Of a DNA stretch of 27,418 bases, positions 8,181 through 13,990 are shown one piece after another. Position numbers and translations under genes: made by a program. The stretch is from a bacterium (GTDB lineage: Bacteria > Spirochaetota > UBA4802 > UBA5550), in contig JAAENB010001085.1 of the NCBI GenBank assembly GCA_024224995.1, positions 1 through 27,418 on the forward strand, read 5' to 3'. The notes under the pieces are model-generated. The model saw only the letters and a program-made list of their open reading frames with translations, was not told the DNA's origin and searched no databases. Each line of letters starts with the position of its first letter. The first letter of the stretch is position 1.

Positions 8181-8209
8181 AATATACTAAAAATACTAAG
8201 GCCCGGCAA
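8181..8209 (-). promoter_or_regulatory. Sigma70-type promoter of the tail-collar lipoprotein
   Basis: On the minus strand, TTGCCG (8204-8209) and TATATT (8181-8186) are separated by 17 bases. The predicted transcript starts about 30-35 bases before the ATG at 8139. Spacing and -10 are identical to the STAS promoter at 9374-9402. Confidence 0.7.
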
Positions 8210-8217
8210 TAGAATTG

Positions 8218-8251
8218 GAATGAACACCACCTGAGGGGGAATGAACAACAG
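8218..8251 (-). promoter_or_regulatory. Candidate activator site: two GTTCATTC direct repeats, 21 bp apart
   Basis: On the minus strand, GTTCATTC occurs at 8239-8246 and 8218-8225, exactly 21 bases apart. The second copy ends 8 bases before the -35. The 34-base block matches 9411-9444 at 30 positions, with identical distance to that promoter. Two-turn spacing of direct repeats abutting a -35 is typical of a dimeric response-regulator site. Confidence 0.65.
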
Positions 8252-8274
8252 TTTTTTTTTGGGGGGGGGGGGGG
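8252..8274. repeat. Homopolymer tract T9-G14 next to the operator
   Basis: On the plus strand nine T (8252-8260) are followed by fourteen G (8261-8274). In the direction of the lipoprotein gene this reads C14 then A9, ending at the edge of the paired direct repeats. Mononucleotide tracts of this length are prone to slippage. The exact count in an assembly is unreliable. Confidence 0.85.
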
Positions 8275-8299
8275 AGAGTAGTGTAGATGGTGGTGCGGC

Positions 8300-8347
8300 A
8301 GAGACGGGAGTGATGCCTCTTAGCTAAGAGGCATCACTCCCGTCTCT
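8300..8347. repeat. 48-bp perfect palindrome
   Basis: Two 24-base halves are exact reverse complements with no spacer, centred between 8323 and 8324. It is not GC-extreme and shares no core with the palindromes at 187 and 3786. It lies after the stop of the DUF1573 gene at 8411 (minus strand) and before the lipoprotein control region, so it may end the upstream transcript and insulate the promoter. Confidence 0.9.
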
Positions 8348-8410
8348 AATTGCGTCTTTTGGGCCCCTTCGGCCCCCTCGCAGGGGTCGCATCCCTCTAT
8401 TTGGGAGTTA

Positions 8411-8869
8411 TCACTTGAAAAGGGATTTTTTCTTGTTATCTTTTTTTATTTTTTCTTCGATTTCGTCGATTTCTTTGACCGGTTCTACTTCTTCACTAAC
8501 ATTAGCGGTAACAGTGAGAAAGAGTTTTTTTGCTGACGGGTCATTGGATATAACCGTTATTGTTTTTTTGAGCTTTTTGGCTTTTTTGCCGGTACTTAAG
8601 GTAATTTCTATTTGTCCGCTGCCACCTGCAGGGATCTCCTTTTTTGAAAGGAGAGCGCCGGTGCAGCCTCAGGTGGCCTTAACCTTTTCTATTTTCAGGG
8701 TTTTTTGCCCTGTATTTTTAAAGGTAAATATATGTTTTAGCTTTTGATTTTGTTTAACAACACCAAAATCATGTTTTGGTGATTCAAACTTGATTGTAGG
8801 GCTGCTGCTGCAGGAGAATAGCAGCAATAGCAGGGGGATAAAAATAAGTAAACTTGTCTTGAATTTCAT
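8411..8869 (-). CDS. DUF1573 lipoprotein with in-frame UGA at the motif cysteine (candidate selenoprotein)
   Basis: Read through the UGA at 8669-8671, the frame is 152 residues. It has a lipoprotein signal ending LFSC (Cys20), then a DUF1573 immunoglobulin-like domain: HDFGVV, FTFKNTGQKTLKIEKVKAT. The family's next residues are CGCT; here they read UGA-Gly-Cys-Thr, with UGA at residue 67 and Cys at 69. After the UGA the frame stays open for 85 codons with the expected domain pattern (PAGGSGQIEITLS, TITVISNDP) and a Lys-rich tail. GAGG lies six bases before ATG 8869; a TTG at 8872 is too close to that site. UGA is a normal stop elsewhere in the window. Without selenocysteine insertion the product would be a truncated 66-residue protein, that is, a pseudogene. 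Confidence 0.7.
8618..8667 (-). promoter_or_regulatory. SECIS-like stem-loop immediately after the in-frame UGA
   Basis: Two bases after the UGA, GCTGCACC (8667-8660) can pair with GGTGGCAGC (8626-8618), leaving one bulged base. Inside it, TCTCCTTT (8654-8647) pairs perfectly with AAAGGAGA (8642-8635) around the loop CAAA, which begins 23 bases after the UGA. Position and size suit a bacterial SECIS. The loop lacks the G normally contacted by SelB, which weakens the case. A competing hairpin, CTGC-AGGTG-GCAG, has a G-containing loop but lies about 42 bases from the UGA. Confidence 0.35.
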
Positions 8870-9023
8870 CAATTTCCTCGATTTTCTTAGTTTAATATGG
8901 AATTGTGGCCGTATTTGCTAAGATTTTTCAAGCATTTTTTTATTATTTTTATTAGACTGCAAAGAAATCGGGGAAACCGCTTGCCGGGATCTTTTCTGAC
9001 AACTGACAACCGGCAACTGAAAA

Positions 9024-9344
9024 CTATCGTGAAAAACTGTTTAGTTTGGCTGCTTCAAAAGTATTGGTGATATTGGGAAGCAGGTTTAAGAAGAATATTT
9101 TTGTGCCGCATTCGGCAGCAGTGTTAAAAAACCAGACCATGGTCCCAATGCCGTAGGAATCAACAAAGGTTAGCTCACAACAGTCAATTTCAATCACTTT
9201 TGGTTTTTTACTGAGCTGCTGAAGCCAGGTTTTCATAATTTGATGCATATCAGTAACTATCAAAATGCCTCTTAAATTGAACTTTATTGACTCGTCAGTA
9301 TGCTCAATTATCATTCCAAGGTTTGCCAGTTCGTTTGCTCTCAT
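9024..9344 (-). CDS. STAS-domain protein, anti-sigma-factor-antagonist type
   Basis: This is a 106-residue cytosolic single-domain STAS protein of SpoIIAA/RsbV type. Such proteins bind or release a serine-kinase anti-sigma factor depending on phosphorylation. Conserved features are the strand ESIKFNLRGILIVTDMHQI, the strand VIEIDCCELTFVDSYGIGTMV with Ser63 at the usual phosphorylated position (DSYG in place of the common DSSG), and the terminal helix region. No kinase or phosphatase partner is in the window. AGGAGG six bases before the ATG is a strong ribosome site. A near-consensus promoter and paired direct repeats lie upstream, shared with the collar lipoprotein. It is transcribed separately from the HD gene. 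Confidence 0.85.
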   Translation of the reverse strand: MRANELANLGMIIEHTDESIKFNLRGILIVTDMHQIMKTWLQQLSKKPKVIEIDCCELTFVDSYGIGTMVWFFNTAAECGTKIFFLNLLPNITNTFEAAKLNSFSR

Positions 9345-9373
9345 TTGTTCCCTCCTGCTTTCTTAGTAGTATT

Positions 9374-9402
9374 AATATACACTTGAATACTACTTGCGTC
9401 AA
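9374..9402 (-). promoter_or_regulatory. Sigma70-type promoter of the STAS gene
   Basis: On the minus strand, TTGACG (9397-9402), 17 bases, then TATATT (9374-9379). The predicted start site is about 20-25 bases before the ATG at 9344, leaving room for the AGGAGG ribosome site. This is the best-formed promoter in the window. Confidence 0.75.
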
Positions 9403-9410
9403 GCATCCGA

Positions 9411-9444
9411 GAATGAACGCTAACTGAGAGGGAATGAACAACAG
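9411..9444 (-). promoter_or_regulatory. Candidate activator site: two GTTCATTC direct repeats upstream of STAS
   Basis: On the minus strand, GTTCATTC occurs at 9432-9439 and 9411-9418, 21 bases apart and ending 8 bases before the -35. It is the second copy of the block at 8218-8251, with 30 of 34 bases identical. The conserved part starts at CTGTTG; sequence beyond it differs between the two sites, so this is not just part of a longer duplication. Confidence 0.65.
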
Positions 9445-9450
9445 CCGGTT

Positions 9451-10434
9451 TTATATTCCGGCTGAAGAATGACCCAAAATCGTGCCATGAGCTCTTATTG
9501 CAGGCCTCCGGAATGAGTTTTTTTTGTTAAAAATACCCCCTCTCCGTAATTTTAAGTGAAAATGCCTGCTGTCTTCTTTAACAATGGAATCCAGGTACAA
9601 TATTTGTCTTTTTATTGCCCTGGTATAGAGATTCATGTCAATGCCGCACCGAATAGCAAAGTGTTTCCTGGCATATTGATAGGTATTTTCATAGGACAGG
9701 ACGAATTTTTTTTTGGCAAATTTATAAAAATCAAAGGTGCTTTTGTAAATATCCAGCCTGGTATTAAATCCCGGAACATTTGCTTCTTTAAATTCATAGA
9801 AAAGCAGGGGTAATTTTTCCAGGTATGACCGGTTAGACATCTGTCCCAGGAGATCGGCAGTGGCGACAATGAGAGCCCCTGTTTTTTCCCGGGGAAAAGC
9901 AAACGGAATAGAGTCAATAGAGCTGTTATGGTCGGTAGCCCGGATCATACGCGCGATACTGTTTGTGTCTACCAATTGATTATGGGCATATTGTTTTTCT
10001 AAAAAATCCACACTTCGCTGCACATGATTTTTTGTATACCTGGCCCCTGTTCCCAGGATGTCCTCACTTTCCTGGATATAGCCCGTATCATGAAAAAGAG
10101 AGGCAATGAGCAGGTGAAGCGCCTGTTCTCCCGGGAGTTTCGGATTACTGAGATTGTAACCGTCAAGAAGTCTTACACTTGCGAGAAGTGTTTCCATGGT
10201 ATGCTCAAGATCATGATACAGGGTATTGTATGCCTGGTACCCGGGAAGTTCTCCATTAAAAAGTTGTTTTATAATAGAGAAAGCAGCTTCCAGGTGGTTG
10301 ATTAACTGAATTTCCCGGTAATTATCATGAAATATTTTTTTCGTTTCTTTGAATATTGTTTCCGGTTTGTCATCAAACAACAGTTTTGAAAGCTGGTACC
10401 TTTTTTCTATTTTTTTCGCTTTTTTTGTATCCAT
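9451..10434 (-). CDS. HD-domain phosphohydrolase resembling class I cyclic-nucleotide phosphodiesterases
   Basis: This is a 327-residue, probably cytosolic protein. Metal-site residues are visible as YHDLEHT (His74 and His78), LFHDTGY (His115, Asp116), DHN (His169) and TADLLGQ (Asp193). YH-x-x-x-H followed about 37 residues later by HD and later by a single Asp is the layout of class I cyclic-nucleotide phosphodiesterases; here it is seen by eye only. The last 40 residues are basic and look disordered. Its stop is seven bases from the STAS operator. GGGGGG five bases before the ATG serves as ribosome site. A cyclase is encoded 6 kb away, so cyclic-nucleotide hydrolysis is plausible but unproven; (p)ppGpp or nucleotide hydrolysis are alternatives. 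Confidence 0.8.
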   Translation of the reverse strand: MDTKKAKKIEKRYQLSKLLFDDKPETIFKETKKIFHDNYREIQLINHLEAAFSIIKQLFNGELPGYQAYNTLYHDLEHTMETLLASVRLLDGYNLSNPKLPGEQALHLLIASLFHDTGYIQESEDILGTGARYTKNHVQRSVDFLEKQYAHNQLVDTNSIARMIRATDHNSSIDSIPFAFPREKTGALIVATADLLGQMSNRSYLEKLPLLFYEFKEANVPGFNTRLDIYKSTFDFYKFAKKKFVLSYENTYQYARKHFAIRCGIDMNLYTRAIKRQILYLDSIVKEDSRHFHLKLRRGGIFNKKNSFRRPAIRAHGTILGHSSAGI

Positions 10435-10624
10435 TGTATCCCCCCTTTACTCTTAATAAAGAGTTTTTTATTTGTTTTTCTATCTATATTAGATGCAAGT
10501 TTCGTGCCAACATTTATTTTTTTGTGTTTTTTTCTTGCTCTTAATTGGAGCTTTTATGGTATAGGACGGGTGAAAAAGGGAGTTCCGTTAATTATTTTTT
10601 GGTTTTAATACATTTTTGTTAAAA

Positions 10625-10667
10625 GAGGTGTCAATTTTTGACAGCTATTGTTATTTTCTGACACCTC
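10625..10667. repeat. Inverted repeat with three TGTCA/TGACA units
   Basis: GAGGTGTCA (10625-10633) and TGACACCTC (10659-10667) are 9-base arms around 25 bases. TTGACA (10638-10643) also pairs with TGTCAA (10629-10634), giving two alternative hairpins. It could be an operator or a remnant of a small mobile repeat; neither can be decided from one copy. Confidence 0.45.
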
Positions 10668-10734
10668 CGATTTTTTTTAAAATCACATTAAAAAATTTTA
10701 AAGATATTTTGGGTAATACCGAGAATAATAAAGA

Positions 10735-10818
10735 TTGATAATAACTGATTACACTCCTAATTTTCAGTTAACCAGGTTGAGGGCTTTTGCAGGTATGCAC
10801 TACTGCAAAAGCCCTTTT
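10735..10818 (+). ncRNA. Possible short leader or small RNA ending in an intrinsic terminator
   Basis: TTGATA (10735-10740), a 17-base spacer and TAATTT (10758-10763) resemble a promoter. About 17 bases later 12-base perfect arms (10780-10791 and 10804-10815) form a hairpin with a 12-base loop, followed by TTTT. A transcript from here would stop before tsaC at 10943 unless the terminator is bypassed, so this may be an attenuator or a roughly 50-base RNA. No riboswitch class was recognised. Confidence 0.35.
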
Positions 10819-10942
10819 AATTTGTATCCCCGCGTTCCGGCAGCCAAACCATATTTTTTTCCGTTTTTATTTGTTAATAATAATTATTGATTATATCGAT
10901 AATATATATGATAAGAAATATTCCCGGTAGAGGCAGAGTCGC

Positions 10943-11548
10943 ATGATTGTTTCCATAAATGAGCAAAATCCCCAGAAACGGCTGATCCGGCAGGCAGTGA
11001 ATGTCCTTGAACAGGGAGGAGTGGTCATTTTTCCAACTGATACGGTCTATGCTTACGGATGTGATATAAACCACAAAAAAGCAATTGAAAGGATATACCG
11101 CTTAAAAAAAATAGAAAAAAAGAAACCCCTGAGTTTTATCTTTACGGATATTGTGGGGATCAATGAATATGTTCGAAATATATCCGACCAGGCGTTTAAA
11201 ATCATGAAAAAGGCATTACCCGGAGCCTATACCTTCATATTTAAAGCATCGAAACTGGTCCCAAAAATTGTAATAACAAATCAAAAAACAATTGGCGTAA
11301 GAATACCCAATAATAATATTGCCCTTGATCTGGTGCGCGCCCTGGGAAGACCGATTATGGCTGCCAGTGTGAATACCGCAACAGGTGAGTATATTGTTGA
11401 TCCGAAAGATCTTGAAAAAGTTTATGCCAATGAAGTGGACCTGGTTATTGATGCCGGTCCAAAGATTTCTGATCCCTCAACTGTTGTTGATTTTTCGGAA
11501 TCTTATCCCGAAATAATCAGGGAAGGAAAAGGAGATATATTTTTTTGA
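10943..11548 (+). CDS. tsaC: L-threonylcarbamoyladenylate synthase (YrdC/Sua5 family)
   Basis: This 201-residue cytosolic enzyme makes threonylcarbamoyl-AMP from threonine, bicarbonate and ATP, the first step of the t6A37 tRNA modification. Visible motifs are IFPTDTVYAYGCD (29-41), the basic RLKKIEKKKPLS (53-64), LPGAYTFIFKAS, IGVRIPN and the late ASVNTATG. The length fits a YrdC-only protein, without the extra Sua5 domain. The start ATG has an AGAGG-like site somewhat far upstream. The hairpin and T-run at 10780-10818 lie in its possible leader. A 54-bp palindrome follows 42 bases after the stop. Confidence 0.92.
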   Translation: MIVSINEQNPQKRLIRQAVNVLEQGGVVIFPTDTVYAYGCDINHKKAIERIYRLKKIEKKKPLSFIFTDIVGINEYVRNISDQAFKIMKKALPGAYTFIFKASKLVPKIVITNQKTIGVRIPNNNIALDLVRALGRPIMAASVNTATGEYIVDPKDLEKVYANEVDLVIDAGPKISDPSTVVDFSESYPEIIREGKGDIFF

Positions 11549-11590
11549 TTGATCTTGTAACAGATCATAGAAATATGACTCAAAAAAGTG

Positions 11591-11644
11591 TGTCTCTTTT
11601 CTCATAACGAGGGGTTTAAACCCCTCGTTATGAGAAAAGAGACA
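11591..11644. repeat. 54-bp perfect palindrome after tsaC
   Basis: Two 27-base halves are exact reverse complements with no spacer, centred on GGGGTTTAAACCCC. The AACGAGGGG unit is also seen near 7318-7326 in the composite repeat (as CCCCTCGTT). It separates tsaC from the next gene and may be a transcript-end hairpin. It is the longest perfect palindrome in the window. Confidence 0.9.
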
Positions 11645-11675
11645 TTCTATATTATTACTAAGAATGAGGTAGAGT

Positions 11676-12002
11676 ATGTCCGAGAGTATTAGAGGATTAT
11701 TGGTGACACTGAAAGCAGTTGCGATTTACCTGGCCATAGGAGCGGTAATGTCCTATATATATTATTCTTTAAAACGGAGAGATCTTTTTGGAGGATATAT
11801 CGGCGGACTGGTGGTTGGTTTGATCGGAGCGCTCATTGGAGGTTTTTTTCTCGACAAGTTCTTTTATGATTACGCGGTTATTGTTCTGGAATTCCTGTCA
11901 CGGGGAGCCGGGGTCAATATTATCGCCGGGTTTATTGGAGCATTCGCGGCCCTGTATATTATGAACAGGCTTAATCATAAAAAAGAGAGAAAAAAGTATT
12001 AA
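11676..12002 (+). CDS. Small membrane protein, 108 residues
   Basis: Three hydrophobic segments are visible (about 8-30, 38-62 and 78-98), with a glycine-rich stretch FGGYIGGLVVGLIGALIGG in the middle and a very basic C-terminus (NHKKERKK). The glycine pattern resembles GlsB/YeaQ/YmgE-type small membrane proteins, but similarity is limited and I do not assign a function. GAGG six bases before the ATG supports the start. It lies between a 54-bp palindrome and a bidirectional terminator, so it is probably its own transcription unit. Confidence 0.75.
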   Translation: MSESIRGLLVTLKAVAIYLAIGAVMSYIYYSLKRRDLFGGYIGGLVVGLIGALIGGFFLDKFFYDYAVIVLEFLSRGAGVNIIAGFIGAFAALYIMNRLNHKKERKKY

Positions 12003-12015
12003 TGCTGATATACTA

Positions 12016-12052
12016 TCAAAAAAGGCGATTTATTAAAAATCGCCTTTTTTGA
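12016..12052. terminator. Bidirectional intrinsic terminator
   Basis: Perfect 15-base arms (12016-12030 and 12038-12052) enclose seven bases, with A-runs and T-runs at the two ends. GGCGATT/AATCGCC is the GC part. It lies between the convergent small membrane protein and MscS genes and can serve both strands. Confidence 0.85.
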
Positions 12053-12059
12053 TTTTAGC

Positions 12060-13907
12060 TTATTTCTCCGTATGAGGAGGAATAAAGATTCCCTGTCCCG
12101 AAGGATGGGCCTCTTTTCCGCCGGGACCAAAATCTTTCGCCACTTTTTTGATTGAATCCACATCTTTATCCCAGGGAGTCCGGGAAGCTTCTTTTTCCGG
12201 GAAGCTTTCCACATAAAGCGATTGAGTTGGGAACGCGAACTCTACCTCCAGTTCTTTGGCCAGCCGTAGAATCTCAATGAATACGTTTTGCCGCTCCACA
12301 AGCTCCGTTGACCAATCCGGTACTTTTAAGAAAAAATAGAGCAATATATCCAGGCTTGAAGGGCCGTACTGGTTAAATACCACATGAAAGTAGTCTTTCC
12401 TGGTTACGGTATTGGCTTTAATAACATTTTTAATCCCTTCCAGGAAGGCCTCAAGTTTCTCTGCGGGAGTATCATAGGTTACGCCAATAACCGTTCTTAC
12501 CCGACGGTACTCTCTTCGCCCCATATTGTCGATCTCTTTCATGGCCAGGTCGGCATTTGGGATTGAAATAATCGAATTGTAAAAGGTCCGCACCCTGGTA
12601 GAGCGGAACCCGATCTCTTCCACTGTTCCTTCAGCCTTGCCTACAACGATCCAATCGCCTACCTGGAAAGGGCTGTCGAAAAGGATCATGAGCGAGCCAA
12701 AAAGGTTCGCCACCGTGTCTTTCGCTGCCAGGGCAAAGGCGAAACCGCCAATACCGATACCGGCCAGCACCGACATCACATTAACTCCCAGGTTTTGAAT
12801 TGCTACCAGTACCCCGAAAATAACAATAAATATCTTCATCGCACGGTTTATTAAGGGGACAAGCTGGTCGTCCAGGGTAGACTCTGTCTTTTTGGTGAGC
12901 TCAATGAGGTAGTCGGATACCACATTCAAGAGCCGGTATACGAGCCAGATGATAACAGCGCTTAAGGTTATCCTGAGCACTATACTCAGGAACGTCAGTA
13001 CTGCTCCCTCAAGCCCTAAAATATGCAGAGACAGGAACCAGAACGCTGTGGCGGCTATTAAACTCACGGGACCCGAAAAGGCATCGGTTATTGCGCGGAA
13101 CCACCTGCCTTCCCGTTTTTGGGAAAATTTTTGCAGCAGGTTTACCATAAACCGGACTAAAAATTTGATAACCAGTCCTATTAATATTGAGAAAAATATA
13201 CCAATCCATTGCCATATAAAAAGAAAGAATAACCTGGATCGCGACCAGTTAGGCACATTTTTTTCAAACGTTGACTCCTTAAATACGGCTCCGCCTCCCG
13301 ATCCTTTCAGGTAGGGAAGGTGTTTTGTTTTGTTATAGAACTCACGAATCCTGTTGGTAGTGTCTTTTGAGAAAAGGAATTCTCCTGCCCGTTCTCCTTT
13401 TTCTATCCTTACAATAGTTATTTCCGTGCCTCTGAGACGCCATCGCAGCAGTGATTCACCCGGTTTTTCACTTTTTTCCGGTATTTTGGAATAATCTATT
13501 AAGATTACCCTGTCGATCACTTCCTTTAAAAGAATAGCGCTCTCCTGTCCTTTTTGCTGCTGCTCCAGAAACGAGACCCCTTCCAGATCGAAACAGCGTG
13601 TGGCCCTGTCTATGTAGCTGATCAATTTGTCATCCCTGGTTTCAACGCCTTCTCTGTATTTATTCATCGATTCCATGAATGTCTCCATGGTGTCACGGGG
13701 ATTGTCGGTCTTTATTGGTAAAAGAGGGTTCTTCTCTTCGGCCAGGGCTGCAGCTGCTGCCGCGGTTTCCGTTTCCGTAGTTACAGCTGTTTCCGCTGCC
13801 GTATCTGCCGGTGGGATTTCTTTCTCCTGAGCCCTGGTGCTGCCTGGCGCAAGTATTAAGAGCATTACAGTACAGAAAGTAATTGTTCTTAAAATAGTCT
13901 GTTTCAT
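12060..13907 (-). CDS. MscS-family mechanosensitive channel with large periplasmic N-domain
   Basis: This is a 615-residue inner-membrane protein. Residues 1-26 are a signal peptide ending in an A-Q cleavage site. An Ala/Thr/Glu-rich linker (about 35-60) and a periplasmic domain to about 220 follow. Four hydrophobic helices lie at about 225-251, 279-297, 303-327 and 357-372. The MscS pore helix follows (VMSVLAGIGIGGFAFALAAKD, 377-397), with the beta-domain and alpha/beta C-terminal domain to about 570. The frame opens earlier at 13973, but the ATG at 13907 has GGAG six bases upstream and begins the signal peptide, so it is chosen. It lies 83 bases after the RND gene, probably cotranscribed. 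Such channels release solutes under hypo-osmotic shock. Confidence 0.9.
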   Translation of the reverse strand: MKQTILRTITFCTVMLLILAPGSTRAQEKEIPPADTAAETAVTTETETAAAAAALAEEKNPLLPIKTDNPRDTMETFMESMNKYREGVETRDDKLISYIDRATRCFDLEGVSFLEQQQKGQESAILLKEVIDRVILIDYSKIPEKSEKPGESLLRWRLRGTEITIVRIEKGERAGEFLFSKDTTNRIREFYNKTKHLPYLKGSGGGAVFKESTFEKNVPNWSRSRLFFLFIWQWIGIFFSILIGLVIKFLVRFMVNLLQKFSQKREGRWFRAITDAFSGPVSLIAATAFWFLSLHILGLEGAVLTFLSIVLRITLSAVIIWLVYRLLNVVSDYLIELTKKTESTLDDQLVPLINRAMKIFIVIFGVLVAIQNLGVNVMSVLAGIGIGGFAFALAAKDTVANLFGSLMILFDSPFQVGDWIVVGKAEGTVEEIGFRSTRVRTFYNSIISIPNADLAMKEIDNMGRREYRRVRTVIGVTYDTPAEKLEAFLEGIKNVIKANTVTRKDYFHVVFNQYGPSSLDILLYFFLKVPDWSTELVERQNVFIEILRLAKELEVEFAFPTQSLYVESFPEKEASRTPWDKDVDSIKKVAKDFGPGGKEAHPSGQGIFIPPHTEK

Positions 13908-13990
13908 AATAAACTCCGTCGTTTTAGTGTTTTTTGTGCAGATAATTTTAAGTAATATAATCTCAAAAGTCAATAGAAAAACATTGTTTC

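Larger units (their letters stand above)
10435..10942. other. 508-base intergenic region between divergent HD and tsaC genes
   Basis: No coding frame is convincing here. The region contains the spaced inverted repeat at 10625-10667, a possible promoter at 10735-10763 and a strong hairpin with T-run at 10780-10818, all described separately. The rest is AT-rich. Confidence 0.6.

Noticed and set aside
8411..8869. A genetic code with UGA as a sense codon
   Set aside because: Several intact genes here end in UGA (tsaC, the GerMN protein, the two-TM protein), so UGA is a normal stop. The DUF1573 case must be local recoding or a mutation.
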